Below, in pieces: positions 8,686 through 19,053 of a stretch of DNA of 55,845 bases (the first letter of the stretch is position 1; the number at the start of each line of letters is the position of its first letter). The DNA comes from VMDJ01 sp965659945 (GTDB lineage Bacteria; Pseudomonadota; Gammaproteobacteria; Chromatiales; Chromatiaceae): contig CBFHYJ010000006.1 of the NCBI GenBank assembly GCA_965659945.1, forward strand, positions 1 to 55,845. Direction: 5' to 3'. The notes below the pieces were generated by a model. It did no database searches. It saw nothing but the letters and a program-made list of their open reading frames with translations, and had not been told where the DNA came from. The position numbers were made by a program, and so were the translations under genes.

Positions 8686-9768
8686 ATGTCGAATTTAGTC
8701 TGCACATTACAGGTTGATCTTGGTGATCGCGCTTATCCCATTTATATAGGAAGCGATCTGATTTCAAACCCAGAGTTTTTTGCTCAACACATCAAAGGTG
8801 GCCGCGTGATGGTGGTGTCGAACACGACCGTGGGACCGCTTTACCTTGAGCAATTGAAAAAAGCTTTGGCCGATTTCAATGTCAGTGAAGTCATTCTTCC
8901 GGATGGCGAAGAGTTCAAAACACTGGATGTGCTCAATCAGATCTACACGGCATTACTCGAGAACCGCTTTGATCGTACCTGTACCTTGATTGCACTTGGT
9001 GGAGGTGTAGTTGGTGATATGACCGGCTATGCGGCGGCCAGTTATCAACGTGGTGTGAATTTCATTCAGGTACCAACCACCTTATTGTCACAAGTTGATT
9101 CTTCGGTTGGTGGTAAGACCGGAGTGAATCATCCGCTGGGCAAAAATATGATTGGTGCCTTCCATCAGCCTCAGGCGGTTATTGCAGATACTTTGACCTT
9201 GAATACCCTGCCAGATCGTGAGCTCTCAGCCGGCATGGCGGAAGTCATCAAATATGGCCTGATTAATGACGCTGAATTTTTCGAATGGCTTGAAGAACAC
9301 ATGGAAGCCTTGATGGCTCGTGACTTGGTCTTATTGGCTGAGGCGATTCGTCGGTCTTGTACGGATAAAGCGCAAATTGTTGCTGCAGATGAGAAGGAAT
9401 CGGGCCAACGAGCCCTGCTCAATCTAGGACATACCTTTGGTCATGCGATTGAGACGGGCATGGGCTATGGCAAATGGCTGCATGGCGAGGCTGTTGGTGC
9501 GGGTATGGCTATGGCGGCAGATATGTCGTGTCGACTAGGTTGGATTGATGATAATAAAGTCAACAAAATCAATGATCTAATAAAAAGAGCAGCTTTGCCG
9601 GCATCTCCCCCAGAAAGCATGTCCGGGGATGATTTTATGGGTCTAATGTCGGTAGACAAGAAGGTTCTGGACGGAAAGATGCGACTGGTTTTGATGAAAG
9701 ATATTGGCCATTCGATCATCAGCGATGATTTTGATCCGACGGCTCTTAAGGCTACCTTGGGTGCTTAA
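8686..9768 (+). CDS. aroB: 3-dehydroquinate synthase
   Basis: Converts DAHP to 3-dehydroquinate using NAD and a divalent metal, the second step of the shikimate pathway. Family motifs: DGEEFKTLD, GGGVVGDMTGYAAASYQRG (NAD binding), PTTLLSQVDSSVGGKTGVNH, and the metal-binding NLGHTFGHAIE and LHGEAVG. 360 residues, full length. It follows aroK by 56 bases. In many relatives damX comes next; here the next gene is gltB after 238 bases. Confidence 0.97.
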   Translation: MSNLVCTLQVDLGDRAYPIYIGSDLISNPEFFAQHIKGGRVMVVSNTTVGPLYLEQLKKALADFNVSEVILPDGEEFKTLDVLNQIYTALLENRFDRTCTLIALGGGVVGDMTGYAAASYQRGVNFIQVPTTLLSQVDSSVGGKTGVNHPLGKNMIGAFHQPQAVIADTLTLNTLPDRELSAGMAEVIKYGLINDAEFFEWLEEHMEALMARDLVLLAEAIRRSCTDKAQIVAADEKESGQRALLNLGHTFGHAIETGMGYGKWLHGEAVGAGMAMAADMSCRLGWIDDNKVNKINDLIKRAALPASPPESMSGDDFMGLMSVDKKVLDGKMRLVLMKDIGHSIISDDFDPTALKATLGA

Positions 9769-10006
9769 ACACCCTAGAGGATTCCCCTTCGGAAAGTGAG
9801 CTAATCCCCCGAAACTGGGTCATTTCCGCCCCAAAAGGGGTAGTACCTCTATAAGGATTCCATTATCCTACGCGGTCCTGTGGGTTAGCCGCCTTGGCGC
9901 CTGCGCGGGCGAGACGTTCTCGCCGAAAAATATCCCAATGTGGAAAAGTTTTCGCGTTACTGAAAATGGTTCAGTGCGCCCTAAAAGTAACTAAAAGAGG
10001 TTGGCC
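9769..10006. other. Intergenic region between aroB and gltB
   Basis: No gene is supported here. There is a perfect 7-bp inverted repeat at 9908-9924 (GGCGAGA-CGT-TCTCGCC) followed by GAAAAAT. Its 3-base loop and lack of a T-run argue against an intrinsic terminator. A clear sigma-70 promoter for gltB was not found. Confidence 0.4.
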
Positions 10007-13000
10007 ATGACTGGTGCCCTTCCCCCAAAGCAAGGTCTTTACGATCCAGCGAATGAACACGATGCCTGTGGTGTTGGTTTTGTTGCGCATATTAAAGGTG
10101 AGAAGTCTCACGCTATCGTTCAGCACGGCTTAACTATTCTCGAGCGTCTCCATCACCGTGGTGCGGTTGGTGCAGATCCACGCGCGGGAGACGGCGCAGG
10201 TTTGTTGCTGCAAATGCCAGATGCATTTTTCCGCAAGTCAGTTTCTTTTGATCTGCCGGCTGAGGGTGAATATGCCGTCGGTATGGTGTTCTTACCTCAA
10301 GCAGATAAGTCTCGTGCTGCTGCTGAGAAGACAATCGAAGATTTCGTTGCCGCTGAAGGTCAAGCCTTGTTGGGTTGGCGTGAAGTCCCAGTGGATAACG
10401 GTGGTTTAGGTTATAGCGTATTACCTACTGAGCCGGTTATTCGTCAGGTATTTATTCAGCGCGGCAGTAACTGTGCTGATCAAAACGCTTTCGAGCGCAA
10501 GCTGTTCGTTATTCGCAAGCAAATCGAAAATACCGTACGTGATGCCAAGCTAGAAGGCGGCGATGCATTCTACTTCACCTCATTGTCGAGCCGTACCGTT
10601 GTTTATAAAGGTATGTTGCTGTCAGATCAGGTAGGCGAGTACTACAAAGATTTAAGCGATGTAAGCATGACCTCAGCATTAGCTTTGGTACACCAGCGTT
10701 TCTCAACCAATACTTTCCCAACATGGGACTTGGCGCACCCGTTCCGCATGATTGCGCACAACGGGGAGATCAACACCGTTCGCGGTAATGTGAACTGGAT
10801 GGCAGCGCGTAAGTCAGGCATGGCTTCAGACATCTTGGGCGATGACCTCGATAAGATCTGGCCGTTGATTCCAGAAGGGCAGTCAGACACAGCTTGTTTC
10901 GACAATGCGCTTGAGCTGCTCGTGATGGGCGGTTACTCAATGGCTCACGCGATGATGATGTTGGTGCCAGAAGCATGGGCGGGTAATCCTCAAATGGATA
11001 ATGATCGCCGTGCTTTCTACGAATATCACGCAGCATTGATGGAGCCATGGGATGGTCCTGCAGCGGTTGCCTTTACTGACGGTCGTCAGATTGGTGCAAC
11101 GCTTGACCGGAATGGTTTGCGACCAGCACGTTACTTGATCACCGATGATGACTTGGTTGTCATGGGTTCAGAAATGGGCGTGTTGAAGGTCCCTGAAGAG
11201 AAGATTGTTAAGAAGTGGCGTTTGCAGCCAGGTAAGATGTTCCTGATCGATATGGAACAAGGTCGCATCATTGATGATGCTGAGATCAAAGCGGATCTTT
11301 CAGCGTCCAAGCCATATCAAGAATGGCTTAACAAAACTCAAATTCACTTGGATGACCTGCCAAAAGCAGTCGGCGTGATGGCGCCAGATGCAGCGATTTT
11401 GTTAGATCGTCAGCAGGCATTTGGCTACACCCAAGAAGATATCAAAATGTTGCTCACCCCAATGGTGATCAACGGAATGGAAGCAACTGGCTCAATGGGC
11501 GCAGATAACCCACCTGCGGTTCTTTCAGCTAAGCCTAAGCATTTGTCGAACTACTTTAAACAATTGTTCGCTCAGGTAACCAATCCGCCTATCGACCCGA
11601 TCCGTGAAGAGATCGTTATGTCGTTGGTGTCACTGGTTGGTCCACGTCCTAACTTGTTGGATATGGGTGAGGGCGAAGGCCACATGCGCCTTGAATGTAA
11701 GCAGCCTGTGCTGACTAACGTTGACCTTGAACGCATCCGCAACTTAGAAGACACCAGTAACGGCGCTTTCCGCACCAAGACTGTCAGCATGACTTATGTG
11801 GCAACTGAAGGCGAAGCAGGCATGCCTGTAGCGCTTGATGCGTTGTGTGCAAATGCTGAAGCAGCAGTTAAAGCGGGCTACAACATTCTGATTTTATCTG
11901 ACCGCGATGTAGATTCAGATAACATTGCTATCCCTGCATTGTTGGCAACCTCGGCTGTTCACCATCATCTGATTGAAGCGGGTCTCCGTACCGCATCAGG
12001 TTTGGTTGTTGAGACTGGTGCGGCACTTGAAATTCATCACTTTGCAACATTGGCAGGTTACGGCGCAGAAGCAATTAACCCTTATTTGGCATTTGAAACC
12101 ATTCAGGGCTTGCGTAATGAGTTGGAAGGTAAGCCTTCTTATGAAGATGCTTGTTACAACTACATCAAAGCCGTGGGCAAAGGCATGCTTAAAGTCATGT
12201 CGAAGATGGGTATCTCAACTTATCAGTCATACTGTGGCGCGCAGATCTTTGATGCGATTGGTCTATCAACTGAGTTTGTGAACAAGTACTTCGAAGGTAC
12301 AGCGACTAGCATCGAAGGTATTGGCTTGGCTGAGGTTTCAGCTGAAGCGGTGCGTTGGCATGAGAATGCCTTTGGTAATGCACAAATCTACACGCATCAC
12401 CTAGATGTAGGTGGCGACTATGCCTACCGTATTCGTGGTGAGAATCACGTATGGACACCAGAAACCATTGCTAAGTTGCAACACGCCGTTCGTGGTAATG
12501 ATGCGACAACTTATGCAGAATATTCAAAGTTAATCAATGAGCAAAACGAGAAGTTATTGACCCTTCGTGGTTTGATGGACTTTAACTTTGCGGATAAAGC
12601 AATCCCGCTTGATGAAGTTGAGCCTGCAAAAGAAATTGTTAAGCGCTTTGCAACCGGTGCAATGTCATTCGGTTCTATCTCTTATGAGGCACATTCAACA
12701 CTTGCTGTTGCGATGAACCAGATTGGCGGTAAATCAAATACTGGTGAAGGTGGTGAGGAGCCTGAGCGTTTCAATCCATTAGCCGATGGTTCACGTAATC
12801 CAGAGCGTTCTGCGATTAAGCAGGTTGCTTCAGGTCGTTTCGGTGTCACCACTGAGTACCTCGTTAACTCTGATGATATCCAGATCAAGATGGCACAAGG
12901 CGCTAAGCCGGGTGAGGGCGGTCAGCTGCCAGGTCACAAGGTGAACCAGCAGATTGCACGTGTTCGTCATTCGACCCCAGGTGTAGGTTTGATTTCACCT

Positions 13001-14584
13001 CCACCTCACCACGATATTTATTCAATCGAGGACTTGGCGCAGCTAATCCACGATCTTAAGAACGTACAACCTAAGTCACGTATCTCAGTCAAGCTTGTTT
13101 CAGAGGTGGGTGTTGGTACGGTTGCTGCAGGTGTGTCTAAAGCACACGCTGACCACGTCACCATCGCAGGTTATGACGGCGGCACCGGTGCGTCACCATT
13201 AACCTCAGTTAAGCACGCGGGTTCTCCTTGGGAGATCGGTCTAGCTGAAACGCATCAAACACTTGTGATGAATCGTTTGCGTTCACGCATCTGTGTTCAA
13301 GCAGATGGTGGTATGCGTACCGGTCGCGACGTGGTTATCGCAGCACTGTTAGGTGCGGATGAAATTGGTTTTGCTACCGCACCATTGATTGCAGAAGGCT
13401 GCATTATGATGCGTAAGTGTCACCTCAATACCTGCCCAGTGGGTGTTGCGACACAAGATCCAGAATTGCGTAAGCGCTTTACCGGTAAGCCAGAGCACGT
13501 GGTTAACTACTTCTTCTTCGTTGCTGAAGAAGTCCGTCAGTTGATGGCTCAGTTGGGTTATCGCACCTTTGATGAAATGGTCGGTCAATCTGAATGTTTG
13601 GATATGCGTAAAGCGATCAGCCACTGGAAAGCAAAAGGTCTGGACTACTCTCGCTTATTGACCAAGCCACAAGCGGCAGAAGGCGACACCGTTTACTGGT
13701 CGGACACACAAGATCACGGCATTGAGAAAGCACTCGATAACGAGCTGATCAAGCAAGCACAAGCAGCGCTTGAGAAAGGCGAGAAGGTCGAGATCAATGT
13801 AGATGTTGAAAACGTTAACCGTACCTTCGGCACTATGTTGTCGGGGCGTATCGCTGAGCGTTACGGCCATGCAGGTTTGCCGGAAGACACCATTACCATC
13901 AATGCGAAAGGTACTGCGGGCCAGTCGTTTGGTGCATGGGTCGCTAAAGGTGTAACCATCAAGCTATCTGGCGAAGGTAACGACTACGTTGGTAAAGGTT
14001 TATCAGGCGGTAAGTTGATTATCGCGCCACCGGCTGAAAGCAAGATTGGCGCAGCAGAAGACAACGTTATCGTGGGTAACACCGTATTGTTCGGTGCGAT
14101 CACAGGTGAATGCTACTTCCGCGGTGTTGGTGGTGAGCGTTTCGCTGTTCGTAACTCTGGCGCAACTGCAGTTGTTGAAGGCGTTGGCGATCACTGTTGT
14201 GAATACATGACAGGCGGCATCGTTGTTGTGTTGGGTAAAACCGGCCGTAACTTCGCTGCAGGTATGTCAGGTGGTATGGCATACGTCTTAGATGAAGACG
14301 GTGATTTTGAACAACGTTGCAATATGGCACAAGTTGATCTTGAAAAGATCGAAAGCGAAGACGTTGATCTGAATGCGGATGTCTCAGGTGATATGACGCG
14401 TCACGATGGGACTCGCTTGAAGCAAATCATTGTTAAACACTTCGAAAATACTGGCTCTGCCGTTGCTGAGAAGATCTTGGCGGACTGGGATGGTTACTTA
14501 GCGAAATTCGTTAAGGTCATGCCGGTTGAGTATCGTCGCGCACTTCGCGAGATGGCCGAGAACGACAGCAAGTCAGCAGCTTAA
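10007..14584 (+). CDS. gltB: Glutamate synthase (NADPH), large subunit
   Basis: Transfers the glutamine amide to 2-oxoglutarate to make two glutamates; acts with GltD. Domains in order: class II glutaminase starting at the predicted processed cysteine (HDACGVGFVAH), central domain, FMN-binding synthase domain (GAMSFGSISYEAH, IAGYDGGTGASPLTS), the 3Fe-4S cysteines (MRKCHLNTCPVGVA), and the C-terminal beta-helix (GGKLIIAPP, GMSGGMAYVLDEDG). I chose ATG 10007, six bases after AGAGG. The TTG at 10001 directly abuts that site. The propeptide is only about 20 residues. The mature length is normal. gltD follows after 18 bases. Confidence 0.97.
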   Translation: MTGALPPKQGLYDPANEHDACGVGFVAHIKGEKSHAIVQHGLTILERLHHRGAVGADPRAGDGAGLLLQMPDAFFRKSVSFDLPAEGEYAVGMVFLPQADKSRAAAEKTIEDFVAAEGQALLGWREVPVDNGGLGYSVLPTEPVIRQVFIQRGSNCADQNAFERKLFVIRKQIENTVRDAKLEGGDAFYFTSLSSRTVVYKGMLLSDQVGEYYKDLSDVSMTSALALVHQRFSTNTFPTWDLAHPFRMIAHNGEINTVRGNVNWMAARKSGMASDILGDDLDKIWPLIPEGQSDTACFDNALELLVMGGYSMAHAMMMLVPEAWAGNPQMDNDRRAFYEYHAALMEPWDGPAAVAFTDGRQIGATLDRNGLRPARYLITDDDLVVMGSEMGVLKVPEEKIVKKWRLQPGKMFLIDMEQGRIIDDAEIKADLSASKPYQEWLNKTQIHLDDLPKAVGVMAPDAAILLDRQQAFGYTQEDIKMLLTPMVINGMEATGSMGADNPPAVLSAKPKHLSNYFKQLFAQVTNPPIDPIREEIVMSLVSLVGPRPNLLDMGEGEGHMRLECKQPVLTNVDLERIRNLEDTSNGAFRTKTVSMTYVATEGEAGMPVALDALCANAEAAVKAGYNILILSDRDVDSDNIAIPALLATSAVHHHLIEAGLRTASGLVVETGAALEIHHFATLAGYGAEAINPYLAFETIQGLRNELEGKPSYEDACYNYIKAVGKGMLKVMSKMGISTYQSYCGAQIFDAIGLSTEFVNKYFEGTATSIEGIGLAEVSAEAVRWHENAFGNAQIYTHHLDVGGDYAYRIRGENHVWTPETIAKLQHAVRGNDATTYAEYSKLINEQNEKLLTLRGLMDFNFADKAIPLDEVEPAKEIVKRFATGAMSFGSISYEAHSTLAVAMNQIGGKSNTGEGGEEPERFNPLADGSRNPERSAIKQVASGRFGVTTEYLVNSDDIQIKMAQGAKPGEGGQLPGHKVNQQIARVRHSTPGVGLISPPPHHDIYSIEDLAQLIHDLKNVQPKSRISVKLVSEVGVGTVAAGVSKAHADHVTIAGYDGGTGASPLTSVKHAGSPWEIGLAETHQTLVMNRLRSRICVQADGGMRTGRDVVIAALLGADEIGFATAPLIAEGCIMMRKCHLNTCPVGVATQDPELRKRFTGKPEHVVNYFFFVAEEVRQLMAQLGYRTFDEMVGQSECLDMRKAISHWKAKGLDYSRLLTKPQAAEGDTVYWSDTQDHGIEKALDNELIKQAQAALEKGEKVEINVDVENVNRTFGTMLSGRIAERYGHAGLPEDTITINAKGTAGQSFGAWVAKGVTIKLSGEGNDYVGKGLSGGKLIIAPPAESKIGAAEDNVIVGNTVLFGAITGECYFRGVGGERFAVRNSGATAVVEGVGDHCCEYMTGGIVVVLGKTGRNFAAGMSGGMAYVLDEDGDFEQRCNMAQVDLEKIESEDVDLNADVSGDMTRHDGTRLKQIIVKHFENTGSAVAEKILADWDGYLAKFVKVMPVEYRRALREMAENDSKSAA

Positions 14585-14602
14585 TTTACGTAGGATAGAA
14601 CC

Positions 14603-16057
14603 ATGGGTAAGCCAACAGGTTTTAAAGAATTCGAACGCAAAGATCGCGGCTACGCGCCAGCGGAAGACCGCGTTAAAAACTATGAAGAGTTTGTTGTTTC
14701 GTTAAGTGATAACGAGCTGACTGAGCAGGGCGCGCGTTGTATGGATTGCGGCATTCCGTTTTGTCATAACGGTTGTCCAGTTAACAACATCATTCCTGAC
14801 TTTAACGATTTGGTTTATCAAAGCGATTACGAGTCAGCGATTAATGTTCTGCATAGCACCAATAACTTTCCTGAGTTCACTGGCCGTATCTGTCCAGCGC
14901 CATGCCAAGAGTCATGCACGTTGAACATCACTGATGAGCCAGTGACCATCAAGACAATCGAATGCGCGATCATCGATAAAGCATGGGAAAACGGTTGGGT
15001 TAAGCCAGAAGTGGCATCGCATAAAACCGGCAAGCGTATTGCGGTTGTCGGTTCGGGTCCTGCAGGTATGGCAGCCGCACAGCAGTTAGCACGCGCTGGT
15101 CACGCCGTTGTGGTTTACGAAAAAGAAGACAACATCGGTGGCTTGCTGCGTTACGGCATTCCTGATTTCAAATTAGCGAAGATGTTGATTGATCGCCGCG
15201 TTGCGCAGATGCGTGCAGAAGGCGTTGAGTTCCATACCAACACCTGTATCGGCGAAGACATTTCAGCTAAGCAACTAAAGCAAGATTTTGATGCGGTTGT
15301 GCTGACCGGCGGTTCTGAAGAGCCGCGTGATCTGCCAATCGATGGCCGTCAGCTACAGGGTGTTGAGTTCGCCATGGACTTCCTTCGCGCGAACAGCAAA
15401 GTGGTTCAAGGTGTGGCAGGTGCAAAAGATCATTTGATTTCTGCGGAAGGTAAGCACGTTGTGGTTATCGGCGGTGGTGATACTGGCTCTGACTGTATCG
15501 GCACCTCAAACCGTCATGGCGCAGCATCGGTGACGCAAATCGAGATTCTCGATAAACCCCCGGTTAAAGAAGATAAAGCGATGACCTGGCCAGATTGGCC
15601 AAACAAACTGCGTACCTCTTCTTCTCAGGAAGAAGGCTGTGAGCGCATGTGGAACGTGGTGACCAAATCATTTATGGATGATGGTAACGGCAACGTTAAA
15701 GCGCTTAAGTGTGCGTTGGTGCGTTGGGACAAAGATGCTGACGGTCGTTGGCAGATGTCTGAAGTGGAAGGTTCAGAGTTTGAGCTGAAAGCTGATCTTG
15801 TGACATTGGCAATGGGCTTTGTGCATCCTGTACATAAAGGCATGATCGAAGAGCTCGGTCTTGAGTTGGATGGTCGCGGTAACGTGAACGGTTCGACTGA
15901 GGGTGAAGATGCGTACAAGACTTCAATCGATGGCGTCTTCTCAGCAGGCGATATGCGCCGTGGTCAGTCATTGGTTGTTTGGGCAATCCGTGAAGGTCGC
16001 CAAGCAGCACATGCAGTCGATAAGTACCTGATGGGTACAACCGACCTGCCACGCTAA
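14603..16057 (+). CDS. gltD: Glutamate synthase (NADPH), small subunit
   Basis: Passes electrons from NADPH through FAD and 4Fe-4S clusters to GltB. N-terminal cluster ligands are visible (GARCMDCGIPFCHNGCPVNN and GRICPAPCQESCTLN), then a FAD-binding GSGPAGMAAAQQLA and an NADPH-binding GGGDTGSDCIG. It ends with the FAD-proximal SAGDMRRGQSLVVWAI. 484 residues, as usual. Start ATG 14603 lies 18 bases after the gltB stop, so the two form an operon. Confidence 0.97.
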   Translation: MGKPTGFKEFERKDRGYAPAEDRVKNYEEFVVSLSDNELTEQGARCMDCGIPFCHNGCPVNNIIPDFNDLVYQSDYESAINVLHSTNNFPEFTGRICPAPCQESCTLNITDEPVTIKTIECAIIDKAWENGWVKPEVASHKTGKRIAVVGSGPAGMAAAQQLARAGHAVVVYEKEDNIGGLLRYGIPDFKLAKMLIDRRVAQMRAEGVEFHTNTCIGEDISAKQLKQDFDAVVLTGGSEEPRDLPIDGRQLQGVEFAMDFLRANSKVVQGVAGAKDHLISAEGKHVVVIGGGDTGSDCIGTSNRHGAASVTQIEILDKPPVKEDKAMTWPDWPNKLRTSSSQEEGCERMWNVVTKSFMDDGNGNVKALKCALVRWDKDADGRWQMSEVEGSEFELKADLVTLAMGFVHPVHKGMIEELGLELDGRGNVNGSTEGEDAYKTSIDGVFSAGDMRRGQSLVVWAIREGRQAAHAVDKYLMGTTDLPR

Positions 16058-16130
16058 TCTTTTTCGCCGGCACATACTGCCGGCAGTCACCCACAGAAGG
16101 TGGCGATACAAAAACACCTTGGGTAGTTGG

Positions 16131-17195
16131 ATGTCTGAATTAAAAAACGATCGTTTCTTACGCGCACTCTTACGCGAGCCAGTCGATATGACGCCAGTGT
16201 GGATGATGCGCCAAGCCGGTCGTTATCTACCTGAGTATCGTGCGACACGTGCTAAGGCTGGCGACTTTTTAAGTCTTTGTAAAAACCCAGAGCTGGCATG
16301 TGAAGTGACCATTCAGCCGCTTGATCGTTTCCCGTTAGATGCCGCGATTTTGTTCTCGGATATTTTGACCATTCCAGATGCAATGGGCTTAGGTCTGTAT
16401 TTCGGTGAAGGCGAAGGTCCAAAGTTTGAACGTCCTGTGCGTAACAAAGCGGATGTCGATGCAATTGGTCTTCCTGATCCAGAAGATGATCTGGGTTATG
16501 TCATGGATGCCGTGCGCACGATTCGTAAAGAGCTCGATGGTCGTGTTCCACTGATTGGTTTTTCAGGTAGTCCTTGGACGCTGGCGACCTACATGATTGA
16601 AGGTGGTAGCACCAAAAACTTCGCGCTCTCAAAAGGCATGATGTTTGATCAGCCACAGTTGATGCATGCGCTTCTCGAAAAGTTGGCTGATTCTGTTACC
16701 GCTTATCTTAATGCTCAAATTGCAGCGGGAGCCCAAGCGGTTCAAATCTTTGATACTTGGGGTGGTACGTTAACTACCAGCGCCTATAAAGAATTCTCAT
16801 TGAACTACATGCAACGCATTGTTGATGGTTTAACGCGTGAAGCAGATGGCCGTCGTGTGCCAGTGATCTTGTTTACTAAAGGTGGTGCACAATGGTTAGA
16901 AGCCATGGCCGATACCGGTGCGGATGCGCTAGGTTTGGATTGGACTATTGATATCGGTGTCGCGCGTGAGCGTGTGGGTGATCGTGTAGCGCTTCAAGGT
17001 AACTTAGATCCAAGCACCTTATATGCATCACCGGATACGATTCGTCGTTGCGTGGGTAATATTCTCGAGAGTTACGGCAATGGTTCAGGCCATGTATTTA
17101 ACTTGGGCCACGGTATCCATCCTGAGATTCCTCCGGAGCATGCCGGAGCAATGGTTGAATCGGTGCATGAGATGAGCCGCAAGTATCACGGCTAA
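16131..17195 (+). CDS. hemE: Uroporphyrinogen III decarboxylase
   Basis: Decarboxylates the four acetate side chains of uroporphyrinogen III to give coproporphyrinogen III, in heme synthesis. Family signatures: PVWMMRQAGRYLPEYR, GFSGSPWTLATYMIEGG, and the C-terminal NLGHGIHPEIPPEH. 354 residues from ATG 16131; the TTG at 16119 would add MGSW without support. The gene lies 73 bases after gltD and its stop is three bases from the stop of converging coq7. Confidence 0.96.
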   Translation: MSELKNDRFLRALLREPVDMTPVWMMRQAGRYLPEYRATRAKAGDFLSLCKNPELACEVTIQPLDRFPLDAAILFSDILTIPDAMGLGLYFGEGEGPKFERPVRNKADVDAIGLPDPEDDLGYVMDAVRTIRKELDGRVPLIGFSGSPWTLATYMIEGGSTKNFALSKGMMFDQPQLMHALLEKLADSVTAYLNAQIAAGAQAVQIFDTWGGTLTTSAYKEFSLNYMQRIVDGLTREADGRRVPVILFTKGGAQWLEAMADTGADALGLDWTIDIGVARERVGDRVALQGNLDPSTLYASPDTIRRCVGNILESYGNGSGHVFNLGHGIHPEIPPEHAGAMVESVHEMSRKYHG

Positions 17196-17198
17196 TCG

Positions 17199-17843
17199 TT
17201 ACAAACGATAAACGCTCTTGGTCATTAGCTTCGAGGTGAGCTGCATCATCTTTTGTATCGGTGAGGGTAGATCGACGCCACCGTGATGCATTGCTTTCTG
17301 GCCGTGTTCAATCTCATCGGCTTTCATCTGCTCTAAGATTGCGCGCGTGCGCTCATCATCTTCACTGACTTCATCAAGATGACCTTGCAGATGATTTTCC
17401 ACTTGCTTCTCGGTTTCAGCGACAAAGCCTAACGACCACTTATCACCAATCGCGCCAGCAGTTGCACCAATCGCAAATGAACCGGCATACCAAAGCGGAT
17501 TAAGCAGGCTTAAGCGACCGCCTAGCTCTTCAACGCGTTGCTCGCACCACGCTAAGTGATCATTTTCTTCAGCAGCAGATTGCTCCATAGCTTCACGCGT
17601 CTTTGCATCTTTCGCGGTTAAGGCTTGACCTTGATACAAAGCCTGAGCACACACCTCACCAGTGTGGTTAATGCGCATCAGTCGAGCTGTGTGATCACGT
17701 TGCTCATCGGTCAGCTCAGCTTCTGGTTTATGTATGGCAGGATTTGCACGACCTGTTACCAACGGCGCACCAAAAACCGTGCGCAATGCTTGATCAAACT
17801 GATTGACCAATAAATCTGCGGGGGTGTGGCGACGCTGTGACAT
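17199..17843 (-). CDS. coq7: Demethoxyubiquinone hydroxylase (2-nonaprenyl-3-methyl-6-methoxy-1,4-benzoquinol hydroxylase)
   Basis: Di-iron monooxygenase for the last ring hydroxylation of ubiquinone synthesis. Iron-ligand motifs of the Coq7 ferritin-like bundle are visible: RINHTGEVCAQALYQGQ, SAAEENDHLAWCE, HLDEVSEDDERTR and MKADEIEHGQKAMHHGG. 214 residues. The start is preceded on the minus strand by CTGGAGTTTGTT, a good ribosome-binding site. Enterobacteria use the flavoprotein UbiF for this step, so a Coq7-type enzyme argues for a non-enteric gammaproteobacterium. Confidence 0.95.
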   Translation of the reverse strand: MSQRRHTPADLLVNQFDQALRTVFGAPLVTGRANPAIHKPEAELTDEQRDHTARLMRINHTGEVCAQALYQGQALTAKDAKTREAMEQSAAEENDHLAWCEQRVEELGGRLSLLNPLWYAGSFAIGATAGAIGDKWSLGFVAETEKQVENHLQGHLDEVSEDDERTRAILEQMKADEIEHGQKAMHHGGVDLPSPIQKMMQLTSKLMTKSVYRL

Positions 17844-17869
17844 AACAAACTCCAGAAGTTGGATTTATT

Positions 17870-19015
17870 TTAACGCTCTTGAGCTAAGGGTTCTAATTGT
17901 TGCGCCAAAAGAATGATGGGATGTATGACAGGCACTGCGGGATTGTCCAACCCTTCAGCAATATGCATCGCACAGCCCACGTTGCTGCTGATCACTGCAT
18001 CTATTGGCTGCTGAGCTGCGTTATCCAAAATCGGTTGGCGGAGCTTTTTCGCATCAACTGCATGGCTGAGCATGTAATCACCTGCTGCACCACAGCAGTT
18101 ACCTTTTGGGTTGAGCTCCGTGACATGTAAACCGGGAATGCTCGACAGTAATGCGTCGAGTGCTTTTTGCTCTTTGAGCACATTGTTTTGTGAACAGGGG
18201 CGATGAAGTCCCACATTCATTTTGAGTGGCTTAAATGACAGCTCTGACCATGTTTCACACTTCGCTAAAAAACCAACAATATCGTCAGCCTCAAAGCTGG
18301 CTTCTTCTTTGAGATAGCTAGAACAACCGGTGGTGATGCTGATCACTGAATCAACAACTTTAAAGGCGGCTTCATTAGCGCTCATCAATTGCGCTGCTAA
18401 CTCGCGATCACCAGAGTGCTTCGCCAGCGCACCACAACAGCCGGCACTCTCCTTCACGATAACTACATAACCTAGGACATTAAGTAGCTTGATCGCAGCG
18501 CGCAAGGTGCCGCCTTGATAAATCGATGTGGCGCAACCGGTGAGTAAACCTACTTTGCCGATCGATGGGCGGTTAGCGCTGTACACGCCAGCCTTAGGTG
18601 GATCACCGCCATCAGGCAGTGCTTTATTTAGTTTAAGCAACGGATGTACTGAAGGTAGCCAACGGCCAATCCGGCTCAAAAGGCGCATCCGCTTTGGCTT
18701 TGCGAGTTGTTTGGCAAAAGCTGAGCTGCCGTCGAGTTGTTCACGTGCGGTATCAATCACCGAGTGATAGTCGACCTTGCTAGGGCAAGCCGTTTCACAC
18801 TTGCGGCACAACAAACACGAATCGATATGGGTTCTGAGTGTTGCATCGGGTTTCAGTCGTCCGCGCAGCAGACCATCGACTAGCGCAATGCGCCCACGAG
18901 GCGATTCGCTTTCGTTGCTACTCAGCTGATAAGTTGGGCATTGCGGCAAGCACAGGCCGCATTTCACACAACGGTCAGCTTCTTTGAGTGCAGCAGCGAC
19001 AGAGGACCTAGTCAT
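17870..19015 (-). CDS. GlcF-like (Fe-S)-binding protein with CCG domains
   Basis: Two ferredoxin-type 4Fe-4S motifs (CVKCGLCLPQCPTY and CLLCRKCETACPSK) lead into two cysteine-rich CCG domains (GCATSIYQGG...AGCCGALAKHSGD and HRPCSQNN...GNCCGAAGDYML). This is the layout of glycolate oxidase subunit GlcF and heterodisulfide-reductase-related proteins. 381 residues, slightly shorter than E. coli GlcF. There is no glcD or glcE next to it, so a role in glycolate oxidation is not shown; it could serve another membrane or cytoplasmic redox complex. It is co-directional with coq7 (26 bases apart) and divergent from a small 2Fe-2S ferredoxin. Confidence 0.85.
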   Translation of the reverse strand: MTRSSVAAALKEADRCVKCGLCLPQCPTYQLSSNESESPRGRIALVDGLLRGRLKPDATLRTHIDSCLLCRKCETACPSKVDYHSVIDTAREQLDGSSAFAKQLAKPKRMRLLSRIGRWLPSVHPLLKLNKALPDGGDPPKAGVYSANRPSIGKVGLLTGCATSIYQGGTLRAAIKLLNVLGYVVIVKESAGCCGALAKHSGDRELAAQLMSANEAAFKVVDSVISITTGCSSYLKEEASFEADDIVGFLAKCETWSELSFKPLKMNVGLHRPCSQNNVLKEQKALDALLSSIPGLHVTELNPKGNCCGAAGDYMLSHAVDAKKLRQPILDNAAQQPIDAVISSNVGCAMHIAEGLDNPAVPVIHPIILLAQQLEPLAQER

Positions 19016-19053
19016 TCTTATATAATGATCACATTCAAATGAAAGGCGAAATT

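Noticed and set aside
9908..9924. Hairpin between aroB and gltB as a terminator or attenuator
   Set aside because: The stem has a 3-base loop and no following T-run, and no leader peptide was seen.
10001..10006. TTG start for gltB
   Set aside because: It directly follows the AGAGG site with no spacer; ATG 10007 is at a normal distance and matches the family start.
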